From: Alphaproteobacteria bacterium
GTDB taxonomy: Bacteria > Myxococcota_A > UBA796 > GCA-2862545
Assembly: GCA_020632925.1 (NCBI GenBank)
Contig: JACKER010000008.1
Location: 372,001-436,000, forward strand
Reading direction: 5' to 3'
DNA: 64,000 nucleotides
The translations under genes were made by a program, and so were the position numbers. Below are positions 9,182-17,234 of this stretch, one piece after another. Positions within the stretch are counted from its first letter, which is position 1; every line of letters starts with the position of its first letter. The notes beneath the pieces were generated by a model. That model was not told the DNA's origin. It saw nothing but the letters and a program-made list of their open reading frames with translations, and did not search any database.

Positions 9182-9526
9182 TTGAGTCATCGGGTCTTCG
9201 GGATGAGCTTCGCTTCGGTCTACCCGCACTACGTGGCGAAGGTGGAGAAGAAGGGGCGCACACGGGCGGAGCTGGACGAGGCGATCCGCTGGCTCACGGG
9301 CTTCGACGAGGCGACGCTGGCGCACCACCTCGAGGCGCGCACCACCCTGGAGGACCTGTTCGCCGCGGCCGAGCTGAACCCCAACGCGACGAAGATCACC
9401 GGCGTGGTGTGTGGGGTGCGGGTGGAGAGCGTCGAGGACCCGCTGATGCAGAAGATCCGGTACCTCGACAAGCTGGTCGACGAGCTCGCGAAGGGCAAGG
9501 CGATGGCGAAGGTGCTGCGCGCCTGA
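9182..9526 (+). CDS. DUF2200 family protein
   Basis: A small cytosolic protein of 114 aa. It matches the DUF2200 pattern: an N-terminal MSFASVYPHYVxKxEKKGRT segment followed by a WLTGF element and a helical C-terminus. The biochemical role of the family is not known. The TTG start at 9182 is chosen because AGGAGG stands 4-9 bases upstream and because the family's conserved N-terminus begins right there. It is transcribed away from the holin-like gene and appears monocistronic. Confidence 0.88.
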   Translation: MSHRVFGMSFASVYPHYVAKVEKKGRTRAELDEAIRWLTGFDEATLAHHLEARTTLEDLFAAAELNPNATKITGVVCGVRVESVEDPLMQKIRYLDKLVDELAKGKAMAKVLRA

Positions 9527-9549
9527 GCGGGACGCGGCCCGCCCTGGGG

Positions 9550-9555
9550 TAGACT
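9550..9555 (+). promoter_or_regulatory. Candidate -10 element (TAGACT)
   Basis: Sits 18 bases ahead of the ATG at 9573 in the same GGGGTAGRCTC context as the element at 9144. Short site, no experimental support. Confidence 0.35.
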
Positions 9556-9572
9556 CCTCGCGGGAGGTCACG

Positions 9573-10100
9573 ATGTTCCTACTCTTGTTCCCGGGCATGG
9601 TCCAGGCCACGCCGTTGACCGATGCCTACGCGAGCCTGGTCGGCGAGGGCGGGTACACCAACACCATCGTCGCGATGTCGTTCCTCGACCCGTACACCGA
9701 GGTCTGTTGGGTCGGCGGCGCGCAACAGTTCGACCAGCATCCTGCCGGCGGCTCGACCGCGGGTGGGAACTGCCCACCCGGCGCCGTGGGTTTCGTGATG
9801 GAGCAGGACGTGAGGCCGCAGGAGACCTGGGCGGAGGCGCGGTCCACGTGCATCGCCCAGGGGATGAGGCTTCCTCAGCCCTTCGAGTGGCTCCTGGTCT
9901 GCCCCGACGCGCTCACCCTCGGGTTGAACGACACCGCCAACGCCCCGACCACGCAGTGGATCTCCAACCAACCGGTCGACAGCGGCGCGGGCGGCCTCAC
10001 GGTCTCGACCGCGGGGTCGAACCCCAACTGCACCGTCGTGTCCGCCATCCAGATCGCCGACGGGCAGAACCGAGCCCGTGAGTTCCGCTGCGCGCGCTGA
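9573..10100 (+). CDS. Secreted hypothetical protein
   Basis: 175 aa with a short signal peptide (MFLLLFPGMVQA, cleavage expected after QA). The mature part has five or six cysteines and a MRLPQPFEWLLVCPD segment. That segment recalls the core of lectin-like/FGE-like folds found at the C-termini of bacterial surface proteins (weak resemblance, inference). It is probably periplasmic or extracellular. Ribosome site GGGAGG lies 6-11 bases ahead of the ATG. No operon partner overlaps it. Function not recognised. Confidence 0.7.
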   Translation: MFLLLFPGMVQATPLTDAYASLVGEGGYTNTIVAMSFLDPYTEVCWVGGAQQFDQHPAGGSTAGGNCPPGAVGFVMEQDVRPQETWAEARSTCIAQGMRLPQPFEWLLVCPDALTLGLNDTANAPTTQWISNQPVDSGAGGLTVSTAGSNPNCTVVSAIQIADGQNRAREFRCAR

Positions 10101-10161
10101 GCCTTCCGTTGCCGCAGCGGCACCACGATCGTCTAGGATGGAGCCGACGAGCGGAGGGTGC

Positions 10162-10830
10162 ATGTGGGTGATGTGGTCGGCGGTGGCGTTCGGTCAGCCG
10201 GTGGACTCCTGGGGTAGTCCGCTCCGCGATCCTTGCGTCGAGGACGGGCACTGCTTCTGGGCGGACACGACGGACGTGCTGTTGTACGGCGGCTTCGGCG
10301 CTCTGGCCACGTCGGCGGCCGCGGTGGCGCTGCAGCCCGATCCCGATGGAGACGACGTGCGCTCCGTCGAATCCGCAGGGTCCATGCTCGGCGGTGCGGC
10401 GGTCGCGTGGTTGGCGACGTTCGTGGTGAAGGAGTCCAAGGTCCGAGATCGGCCCTACACGCACTCCCTTGTGTACAAGGGGTGCGCTCCCTCCGAGTCG
10501 GAGCCCAACCAGTGCCCCTACGACGACCACGCGTACAAGGATGGCAAGAAGTCCTTCCCGAGCGGTCACACGTCGATGGTGTCCTACAACGCCTTCACGA
10601 CCGCCTTCGCCTTGAACCAACTGGAGCCGCTGACGCCCACCCAGCGCGGGCTGGTCTTCGGCGCGGCGACCGTGGCGACCGTGGCGACCGGTGCAGGGAG
10701 GGTCAAGGCTGGCAAGCACTACGTCGGCGACGTGCTCGCGGGTGCTGCCGTCGGCGTGGTCTCGGCGGGCGTGTTCGCCTGGGTGCTCCCCAACACCATC
10801 GATGGCCAGAGCGCGTTCGCGTTGCAGTGA
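10162..10830 (+). CDS. PAP2-family (phosphatidic acid phosphatase type 2) phosphatase
   Basis: The three family motifs are visible: K..RDRPY (motif 1), SFPSGHTS (motif 2, with the catalytic His) and GRVKAGKHYVGDVLAG (motif 3, with His and Asp). Membrane helices flank them, so the active site should face the periplasm, dephosphorylating lipid phosphates such as undecaprenyl- or phosphatidyl-phosphates (family knowledge; substrate not determinable). The start ATG 10162 follows GGAGGG and gives a short N-terminal hydrophobic segment ending near FGQ. The longer frame from 10078 would overlap the upstream gene. Length 222 aa. Confidence 0.88.
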   Translation: MWVMWSAVAFGQPVDSWGSPLRDPCVEDGHCFWADTTDVLLYGGFGALATSAAAVALQPDPDGDDVRSVESAGSMLGGAAVAWLATFVVKESKVRDRPYTHSLVYKGCAPSESEPNQCPYDDHAYKDGKKSFPSGHTSMVSYNAFTTAFALNQLEPLTPTQRGLVFGAATVATVATGAGRVKAGKHYVGDVLAGAAVGVVSAGVFAWVLPNTIDGQSAFALQ

Positions 10831-10836
10831 CGCACG

Positions 10837-11199
10837 TCAGATCAGCCGGTGCATCCGGTCGAGCGTGCGGCCGAGGTAGGCATAGACCCCCGGGATGATC
10901 ACCTTGGAGGGACCGAAGGCGATCTTGTTGACGTTGCCCCGATCGTTGGCCACGACATGCCATTCCAGGGTGCGGTCGGCTTCCCGGACCAGGCGACGGA
11001 GCTCGGCCACCCCGTCGCGAGTGGTGTCGGCGTGGATCCTGCACAGCTCGTCACCGATCTCGACCCAGATCCACGCCGTCCGGCCCTGGTGGTTGTCCAC
11101 GTCGCCGATCGTCGCCTCGTTGGTGGTGGTGAACCAGTCGTCGAGCCGGTCGTACAGGTGATCCACCCCGATGGGCTCTCGCTTCGACACCCTGGCCAT
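10837..11199 (-). CDS. Hypothetical protein, 120 aa
   Basis: Soluble protein without signal peptide. The middle reads TAWIWVEIGDELCRIHADTT and the end KVIIPGVYAYLGRTLDRMHRLI. No family recognised. It borders the accessory region on its left side and converges with the PAP2 gene. The start at ATG 11199 is the first after the Pro-rich shadow extension; no strong ribosome site is seen, so the start is uncertain. Confidence 0.55.
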   Translation of the reverse strand: MARVSKREPIGVDHLYDRLDDWFTTTNEATIGDVDNHQGRTAWIWVEIGDELCRIHADTTRDGVAELRRLVREADRTLEWHVVANDRGNVNKIAFGPSKVIIPGVYAYLGRTLDRMHRLI

Positions 11200-11234
11200 G
11201 GAGCCCACCGGCACCCCCGGCTCCGGAGCGTACT

Positions 11235-11687
11235 CTACTCTGGCAGGAGGCGGGGTTCGAGCATCCCCATCAGGGCTGCGCGGAGTGCGTGGAACGGCTG
11301 ACGCTTCATGCGACCCAGGGCGCCGTGTTCCATCTTCAGGCGTGCCTTGTCGAGCGCTCGAAGCTGCTCGAGGTGCACGAAGCCTGACTGGTGGATGGCG
11401 GGGTCGCTGCCCTGGGGGTCGTCGAACTGGTCGGCAGCACAGACAACGTGCGATGTGAGCGACGTATCGCCTTTCGAGTACAGAGGTGCGGCCAGGACGA
11501 CGCCAGTCTGGGCGTGCTGACGGCAGTACAAGATGATCCAGGGCCGCGGCCCCTTGTCGGGGTTGTTGCGGCACTCGTTGGGGAGCGCGTGCGCCTCGGG
11601 AACATCGGCGTAGTAGACCGTTCCCGGCCGGAAAGGGTTGCCCACGTTATTCGTCCGGGTCGCCGAACCGTGCGTCATGCGCTTCAC
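11235..11687 (-). CDS. PemK/MazF-like toxin family protein
   Basis: The core follows the PemK/MazF pattern: FRPGTVYYADVP, KGPRPWIIL, a GVVLAAPLYSKGD strand, and SGFVHLEQLRALDKARL. Family members are usually ribosome-independent mRNA endonucleases of type II toxin-antitoxin modules. It is 150 aa from GTG 11687. A GTG at 11645, directly after the upstream gene's stop, or an ATG at 11678, may be the true start; the first homologous residues are just after 11645. It is co-directional with and overlaps or abuts the 216-aa gene at 11647-12297, which takes the usual antitoxin position but does not resemble MazE, PemI or Phd. Confidence 0.75.
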   Translation of the reverse strand: MKRMTHGSATRTNNVGNPFRPGTVYYADVPEAHALPNECRNNPDKGPRPWIILYCRQHAQTGVVLAAPLYSKGDTSLTSHVVCAADQFDDPQGSDPAIHQSGFVHLEQLRALDKARLKMEHGALGRMKRQPFHALRAALMGMLEPRLLPE

Positions 11688-12297
11688 AGGCGATGGTGTA
11701 GACGGCGTTGGCCGCCTCCCGCAGGTCTTGGAACACGGCCTCGATCACCTCGGATTGTGCGACGACACGCCGATCGGTCGCCGCGACCACACAGTCCGTC
11801 GTCCAGTTCAGGACGATCCAGCTCCCGACCCACCCGGTGAGGAGCAGGACACCCTGGTCTGGTTCGAGCGGGACGCCGTCGCTCCGCTCCTCGGCGCGTG
11901 CCATGATCTTGAGCGCCGCCTGGCTGACGTTGATGGCATGCTCCATCTTGTGCCGCCACGATTCGCCGAGGTCGCGCTCGACCTGGTCCAGAGCGCCGAG
12001 GACGTCTTCGTCCGTGACGGGTTCGGCAGCATGCTCCGCCTCGACCCGCAGCACCTCGAGGAGGTGGTGATACGGGAGAAGCCCCTCGTTCCGCAGGCGC
12101 CGGTACTCGCCCGCGGTGGGCGCCTTCACGGCCTCAAACACCCGCTTCCACAGACGCGTGTGCAGGCCGGCTTCGAAGGAGGCGCGTTCGGCCTGCGTGA
12201 GGAGTGCGAACTGCAGCCCGGAGCCGGTGGCTCGCGCCTGAAGCGCGTGATGGGGGTAGCCGGGGGACGCTACGGCGTTCTCTTGGGTCGCGGCCAT
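11647..12297 (-). CDS. Hypothetical protein upstream of PemK-like toxin gene
   Basis: 216 aa, soluble and mainly helical by composition, with no signal peptide. There is an acidic middle (VTDEDVLGALDQVERDLGES) and a hydrophobic strand-rich part (GVLLLTGWVGSWIVLNWTTD). No DNA-binding or known antitoxin fold is recognised. Translation is coupled to the PemK-like gene downstream, so it may be its antitoxin or a larger immunity-type partner (inference from context only). ATG 12297 is the first start in the frame. Confidence 0.65.
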   Translation of the reverse strand: MAATQENAVASPGYPHHALQARATGSGLQFALLTQAERASFEAGLHTRLWKRVFEAVKAPTAGEYRRLRNEGLLPYHHLLEVLRVEAEHAAEPVTDEDVLGALDQVERDLGESWRHKMEHAINVSQAALKIMARAEERSDGVPLEPDQGVLLLTGWVGSWIVLNWTTDCVVAATDRRVVAQSEVIEAVFQDLREAANAVYTIACEAHDARFGDPDE

Positions 12298-12420
12298 GGT
12301 GCCTTATAGCATCGTGCGCGGGTGCTGACGGAGGTCCGGTCGACGGGAGATCCCGGTTCTCCTTACCTACTAGCACAGGCTTCCGGTTCGATGCGACACG
12401 AAATTGCATTCAGCGTATCG

Positions 12421-12834
12421 TGAACTGGAGCGGAGAGAGCCTGTTCGGCCCCACCCAGCGCATCTTCTCCAACATGGACCGGTGGCGGCATCTGCCGGCC
12501 TGCCAACTCGAACGCAGAGCCGACCTCTTCTTCTCCGCCTACCTGCCCGCCGTCGTCGCCGAGCACACAGGGCTCGAGGTCTCGCCGGACGTGATTCCGG
12601 AGCTGCCCATCCGGCGCGATCTGATCGGGCGGGACAGGCCGAGCAACACCAGTGTGAACGCCGCGTTCGCGTCCGACCGCTCGAAGGTGTTCTTCGTGGA
12701 GCTGAAGACGGACGGTGGAAGCCGGCGGGACCGCCAGGACGCCTACCTCTCGCGGTGCGTCGACATCGGTCTCCCGCGCAACGTCGTTCACGACCATGCC
12801 GGGAGCGAGCAGGTCCCTCCGAACGGCGGGCTCA
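12421..12834 (+). pseudogene. Truncated nuclease-like gene fragment
   Basis: One frame here gives a sensible protein start (NWSGESLFGPTQRIFSNMDRW) leading to a VFFVELKTDGGSRRDRQDAYL segment. That carries an E-x-K and a following QxxYL as in PD-(D/E)XK-type nucleases. The sense ends near 12800, where the sequence runs into the recombinase remnant in a different frame. A complete gene would be expected to continue further. It is interpreted as a gene cut by an insertion or deletion event; the exact breakpoint is uncertain. Confidence 0.45.
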
Positions 12835-13555
12835 CCTCGTCGGCACCCTGGCCCCGAAGACCGTGAACAACCACCTCGGGATCCTCTCGAAGCTTTTCAA
12901 GAAGGCAATCGACTGGCGGTACGCCGAGGTGAACCCGGTGACCGGGGTGGGCGCGCTCAAGGTACCCCCGCAGGACATGGACTTCTGGGTACCGGCGCAG
13001 TCAAACGCCTTCCTCGATGCCGCTAGAGAGCGGGACGATTGGTACCCGTTCTTCCTCTGCGCCCTTCGCACCGGGATGCGCCTCGGGGAGATCCTGGCTC
13101 TCCGCTGGGACGACGTGGACTTCAGCATCGGCACCATCTTCGCGCAGCGCTCCTTCAGCCACGGCGCGATGACCACCCCGAAGAACGGGCGATCCCGCCA
13201 CCTGCCGATGTAGCCAGACCTCGCCGCCGCCCTGCACGCACACCGGCACCTTCGGGGGGATCTCGTGTTCTGCGACGAACAGGGCGGGATCCTCAACCGG
13301 AACAAGGTGAACCACCCGTTCTGGACGTGCATCAGCATCGCCGGCGTGAAGAAGATCCGGATCCACGACCTGCGGCACACCTTCGCCAGCCAGCTGGTGA
13401 TGAAGGGCGTGCCGATCGTGGCGGTGCAGGAGCTGCTGGGCCACGCCACGCTGGAGATGACGATGCGCTACGCCCACCTCGCGCCGGGGGCCACCGCCGA
13501 GTACGTCAAGCTGCTCGATACACCGCGCGAGTCTGAGCGTTCTACGAAGGCTTGA
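12835..13555 (+). pseudogene. Tyrosine recombinase (integrase) remnant with amber codon
   Basis: The frame encodes a phage-type tyrosine recombinase from the SAM-like DNA-binding region (TVNNHLGILSKLFKKAIDW) through the catalytic domain. Catalytic residues are visible: Arg in ALRTGMRLGEI, HDLRHTF (H-x-x-R), LLGHATLEMT (His) and the Tyr of MRYAHL. Two lesions are seen. The N-terminus is missing, and an in-frame TAG lies at 13211-13213 with the same frame continuing for 114 more codons. The protein is unlikely to be active unless the amber is suppressed. It overlaps the end of the convergent 499-aa gene by 14 bases. Confidence 0.85.
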
Positions 13556-15041
13556 AGGCCGCAACGGTGCTGGCGGTGAGGGCGTCCAGACCAGCCGTCA
13601 CATGGACGGGCATCAATGGACCAGCATCAGGGCCGTCCATGTGCTGCCACAGGAAGAGACGAGCGGTATCGGCGCTCCGATTCGCGAGAGCGGCACGCTC
13701 AAGGAAGTCGAGGAATTGTTCGGGGTCGCGCAGCGTTCCCACGAGGAAGTCGAAGTCCTCCAGAGACAGCACGAACACGTCATCAGCGTCCAAGATATCT
13801 ACTGGAAGCTCCCGTTTGCGCAAGCGCTCGCGGACCTCGGCGGCCAGGATCTCCTCCCATGCCCACGGGCCATTGGACATGTAGAATTCGGCCCGGGTGA
13901 CCACGACGGCGAAGACCCGATGTTCGCCCGGTCGAAGACCAAGCTCGAACGCTGTCTCGGCGCACTGCTGCACCCCTTCGACCACGTGAGCACGGAGGTC
14001 GTTCTCGATCACCCCGGCAATCGGATTCACCTTGGCCAACGCCCCGGGCTCGACACCCTTCGACTCGACGATCAACGTGCGCGTCGGGCGGGTCGCGACG
14101 AAGTCGGCAACAAGACGCCCTGGTTGCGATGTACGACGACGCTCCGATTCAGGAACAAGCTCGAAGCCAACGCCCTCCAAGCCCCTTCGCACGTGCTGCT
14201 CCTGAACGGGGCCGTACAGGGTTCCAAAGGACTGCGGATCGATCTCACGGAGGAGCGTGACGAGCCCGTTTCTCAGGAACTCCTCCAGCAACCTGAGGGA
14301 CGCGCAGGCATATCGGCCTCCCACGCGGATGAGGGGCCGCTGCGCAAACGGGCTCCGCTCCGCGAACTGGTAGCGGGGATTCCGCACCTTCCCGCCGCCG
14401 ACGAACGCCCGGGTGTGGTCCAGGTCGACGGCCAACAGGTCCAGGAACGCAGTCCATGCCTCCGGCGGAAGGGAGGTGTTCACGAACGCGTTGGCTGGGG
14501 TGAAGAACAGCGGCCCCTTCGCGCTCTGGATGTAGGACCAGAGGACGAAGCACATCACGAGGTACTGCCGGATCCCCATGCCTACGCGGTCGTAGAACTG
14601 CCGAACCAGCTGGTGATCCACGGGCAACTCGCCGAACAGAGACCACTGCCGTCCGAGCTCATCCGGCCGAATGCCGCGTTGGACCCAGAACTGCTGGTGG
14701 GCGATCACCCGCATCCACTTGCGAACACCGAAGGGCTCGTCGAACAGGTGGGCCTGGGCATCAGCGCTCAGCTCATGCACCTGGTTGACGAGCTCGATCA
14801 GCACTGGTTCCGTGACTGGTTCCCACGGCGGACACCCGCGCCCAAACTCGAGGCCCCACCGCATCACGAGCAACAGGTGCCACGGCAGCCACCCGCCGTA
14901 GTCTTGCGGCGCTACTCGCTCGACCTGCCGCAGCTTCTCCATGCATGCCTCGGCGATCGCGTCTGCCTGAAGCCTGCTCAGGCGCTTCTTGAGCTTGCGG
15001 AACCTGCGCATGAACAGGAGATGGTGGTCGCGATCCGGCAC
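13542..15041 (-). CDS. Hypothetical protein with PD-(D/E)XK nuclease-like motif, possible defence protein
   Basis: 499 aa, soluble. The N-terminal 250 residues are helical with many aromatic residues. In the C-terminal half VADFVATRPTRTLIVESKGV has the D-(x)n-E-x-K layout of PD-(D/E)XK nucleases. No name can be given with confidence. Proteins of this build occur as single-gene defence factors in mobile islands (context inference). GTG 15041 is preferred: GGGGGGA stands 4 bases upstream, while ATG 15011 has none. It lies in the accessory region between the broken recombinase and the left attachment-site copy. Confidence 0.7.
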   Translation of the reverse strand: MPDRDHHLLFMRRFRKLKKRLSRLQADAIAEACMEKLRQVERVAPQDYGGWLPWHLLLVMRWGLEFGRGCPPWEPVTEPVLIELVNQVHELSADAQAHLFDEPFGVRKWMRVIAHQQFWVQRGIRPDELGRQWSLFGELPVDHQLVRQFYDRVGMGIRQYLVMCFVLWSYIQSAKGPLFFTPANAFVNTSLPPEAWTAFLDLLAVDLDHTRAFVGGGKVRNPRYQFAERSPFAQRPLIRVGGRYACASLRLLEEFLRNGLVTLLREIDPQSFGTLYGPVQEQHVRRGLEGVGFELVPESERRRTSQPGRLVADFVATRPTRTLIVESKGVEPGALAKVNPIAGVIENDLRAHVVEGVQQCAETAFELGLRPGEHRVFAVVVTRAEFYMSNGPWAWEEILAAEVRERLRKRELPVDILDADDVFVLSLEDFDFLVGTLRDPEQFLDFLERAALANRSADTARLFLWQHMDGPDAGPLMPVHVTAGLDALTASTVAAFKPS

Positions 15042-15356
15042 TCGTCCCCCCGGTTGGGCGCTTCGGGTAGAACGTATGTTCAGGCCCTTCCCAGGTCAAC
15101 ACGTCGAGGCCACGTCATCACAGCTGCGGCCCAGTCCGCGGATTCTGGCGGCGGGTTCGGGGCCGGAACAAGGTTGAACCTACGTTTTGGAAGATGGAGG
15201 CGGCGGGAGTCGTGCTCAATACACTAACGGATCTCCGCGAGGAATCCGGCTTATACAGCCAGGTTTTCGTCGGTCGCCGTCCGCGGAGGGATGCCCGAGG
15301 GGCCGCGGCGTTCACCACGTAGCCGCTTCCGGCCACCGTGGGCCTGCCTGGCGTCC
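15042..15356. other. Non-coding stretch holding the left attachment-site copy
   Basis: No convincing gene in either strand. It contains the 20-bp repeat at 15193-15212 and otherwise no clear hairpin or promoter. The short frames here have no ribosome sites or recognisable protein. Confidence 0.6.
15193..15212 (+). repeat. Attachment-site copy, left (attL/attR type)
   Basis: GATGGAGGCGGCGGGAGTCG is identical in all 20 bases to 16821-16840, which is the 3' end (acceptor and T-arm) of ssrA. The flanks differ on both sides, so the identity is bounded. tmRNA 3' ends are a known integration target of tyrosine recombinases. Confidence 0.8.
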
Positions 15357-16283
15357 TCACGATCTACGGGGGTGCCGGGCGACGTGGCGCGCTCCGATGA
15401 GGTCTCCGAGTAGGGCGGCGGCGGCCATACCGACCTGATCCTTCTGGATGCCGTAGTTGTACCGGAGCGAGGTCAGGAACACGTGCAGGACGTCCTCCAT
15501 GTGCGGCAGGTCGGCATCCGTCCGATCCGTGCCGTACACGGTCGAACGGACATCTTCACCGGATGGCGCGACGTTCGGCAACCAAGCATCCACGTACCAC
15601 GCAGCCGGAATCCTCAGAAACGCCGAAACCCGGTTGAGTTGATCGATGTGTATCCAGCGTTCCAAGGCCGTGATCACTGGAGCGAGGTCCTCGTCCGTAC
15701 CTGCGGCCATCTGCGCGCTCAACCGCGCCACGGGGTTTCGCAGCCGCACAAGCCATCGCTGCGCATCGCCGGGTGGTGGGTTCGCTGCAAGGGTCTCTGG
15801 CTCGTACGGGAGGGGCGTTCCGAACGCGTAGGCGAGCGGGGGGCCTTCCGCAAGCTCTCCAGGCACGAGCACGATCTCCGTGGGGTTGCCTGCCATCCAC
15901 CGCGCATGGAACATGTTGACGGTCGTGTAGATGTCGAGCCAGCCGCCGTCCAGGTCGACGACGCCCACGAACAACGGTGAAAGGTGCATCGGGAAGGGTT
16001 CTCGTCCGAGCAGCCACTTCACTTCGTGGTGTGACCAGCCGGACGTGCGAAGCGCCCCGAACGGCTTGGCCAGCAAATCGGCGTTGCTCTTGACCTGGAC
16101 GTTGAACCGCGCGCCTTCTCGCAGACTCTGACCTTCGCGCCGCAGTAGAGCGCCCATGAAGTCGATGCCGAAGTCTTCCTGCCGGGGAACCTGAACCGCA
16201 CTCGCGATGCGGCTTAGCAGGAAGTTCGCGTAGTACTCCGCGCGGTCACCGACGCGAGGGTTGTTGGGGCGCGCTCCCGGCAT
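15357..16283 (-). CDS. DUF4365-like domain protein, possible defence nuclease
   Basis: The N-terminal 150 residues follow the DUF4365 pattern: GDRAEYYANFLLSRIASAV, then EDFGIDFMGAL and FNVQVKSN. The D...QVKS arrangement resembles the restriction-endonuclease-like fold. The C-terminal half is helical and unassigned. Such proteins are frequent in defence islands (family knowledge); the target is unknown. ATG 16283 is used, 308 aa; it lies 7 bases after the stop of the 125-aa gene, so the two form an operon inside the repeat-bounded segment. Confidence 0.75.
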   Translation of the reverse strand: MPGARPNNPRVGDRAEYYANFLLSRIASAVQVPRQEDFGIDFMGALLRREGQSLREGARFNVQVKSNADLLAKPFGALRTSGWSHHEVKWLLGREPFPMHLSPLFVGVVDLDGGWLDIYTTVNMFHARWMAGNPTEIVLVPGELAEGPPLAYAFGTPLPYEPETLAANPPPGDAQRWLVRLRNPVARLSAQMAAGTDEDLAPVITALERWIHIDQLNRVSAFLRIPAAWYVDAWLPNVAPSGEDVRSTVYGTDRTDADLPHMEDVLHVFLTSLRYNYGIQKDQVGMAAAALLGDLIGARHVARHPRRS

Positions 16284-16290
16284 GCTTGGC

Positions 16291-16668
16291 TCAGATCGTT
16301 GCGGGGTAGTTCGTGGCCTCGGCCTGTTGCACGTCAACGAGCCATGCCCGCATTCGCGCGACGTAGTCGTCGCCGATGCCGGGATGCGCGGCCTCGTAGT
16401 AGCCGACGCCCGGGATGGTGAGCCGTCCGTTGTCGAACAGCACGACGATGGCCGACAGTGGGGCGAGGCCGTTCGTGTTGCACGCCGTGCAGACCTCGCC
16501 GAGAGCGGCGTGAAGTGCGGGGCTATCTGGGGTGAGGCCGCGGTACCGGGCCGCGTTTCGCCCCTGAAGCGCCAGTACGAGGTCGCTGTACGACAGGCGA
16601 CCCGGTTGAGGCGGCGCGGGAACGCGGCTGCGCAGGATGGCGAAGACGTCGTTGGCGAAAGGGCTCAT
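16291..16668 (-). CDS. Hypothetical cargo protein, 125 aa
   Basis: Starts at ATG 16668 with an AGGAAG ribosome site. It is soluble, with a helical N-terminus (SPFANDVFAILRSRV) and a middle SALHAALGEVCTACNTNGL-type segment with two cysteines spaced C-x-x-C, then an LSAIVVLFDNGRLTIPGVGYY strand. No family recognised. It is the first gene of a two-gene operon with the DUF4365-like gene and may be its partner or control factor (inference). Confidence 0.65.
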   Translation of the reverse strand: MSPFANDVFAILRSRVPAPPQPGRLSYSDLVLALQGRNAARYRGLTPDSPALHAALGEVCTACNTNGLAPLSAIVVLFDNGRLTIPGVGYYEAAHPGIGDDYVARMRAWLVDVQQAEATNYPATI

Positions 16669-16820
16669 GGAACTTCCTGGCGTAGAATCGTGGTTAGGCG
16701 TGCTGCTCGATACTCCAGAAGCGTACTCTGTACGCGACCGACGAACCGCGCAAGAGCGCGGCGGCCGAAGGCCGGTGACAACGCCCACGGGCGTCCTGGT
16801 CCAGCGATGGCCGGCGAGGG

Positions 16821-16840
16821 GATGGAGGCGGCGGGAGTCG
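16821..16840 (+). repeat. Attachment-site copy at ssrA 3' end
   Basis: Identical 20-mer to 15193-15212. It overlaps the last bases of the tmRNA gene (acceptor stem, discriminator A at 16823, and T-arm). Confidence 0.85.
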
Positions 16841-17234
16841 AACCCGCGTCCGAAGCCACTCAGTCACAACGTCTACATGCGTAGGCCCGATTCGTCTCCC
16901 CCGGTCGACGTCGGGCCGCGTCGACAGTCGGGTTCGGCGGCGACTTTACGGGATTGTTTTCTCGTCCCCTCCCCGCGCGCCACGCTCGAGGTCAGGACCA
17001 GCCAGGTCGTGACACGCCCAGATGAAGCCCCTGGCAGCTATTTCATCCGGACGGCTGTGACTCCGATCAGGGAGTCGGTGATGAACACCTAGTAGGACTA
17101 GGCGGCCATCCGCGCAGCGAAGAAGTTGTTGTTGTTGGCAACTACTTGGTTTGCACGATGTTTTACGAGGTAACGCACGTCCTCGGCACGCAGTTGATGA
17201 CCTACCGCGACCCCGTCGAAACCCTTGCGCCCCC
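16823..17234 (-). ncRNA. ssrA: Transfer-messenger RNA (tmRNA)
   Basis: On the minus strand the 5' end reads GGGGGCGCAAGGGTTTCGAC, and the 3' end has a T-arm (GGTTCGA) with acceptor CGCCTCC-A. The acceptor halves GGGGGCG and CGCCTCC pair over 7 bases with one G-U. CCA is not encoded and would be added. The tag frame (17139-17098) opens with GCC after TAGTT and encodes ANNNNFFAARMAA followed by TAG, with a second in-frame TAG nearby. tmRNA rescues stalled ribosomes with SmpB and marks the products for proteolysis. smpB is not in the window. The 3' end is the integration target noted above. Confidence 0.93.

Larger units (their letters stand above)
15193..16840. mobile_element. Small integrated segment bounded by ssrA-derived direct repeats
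   Basis: About 1.65 kb lies between the two 20-bp repeats and carries two co-directional genes (125-aa protein and DUF4365-like protein). There is no integrase inside; the broken recombinase is 1.6 kb outside the left repeat. This may be the residue of a larger or tandem island, or an element moved in trans. Integration at ssrA leaves the tmRNA intact, as the repeat restores its 3' end. Confidence 0.65.

Noticed and set aside
12370..12400. tRNA-like GGTTCGATGC segment
   Set aside because: No acceptor or anticodon arms can be paired around it.
13600..15227. 541-aa plus-strand open frame in the island
   Set aside because: Antisense of the 499-aa gene, which has the better start and sensible composition.
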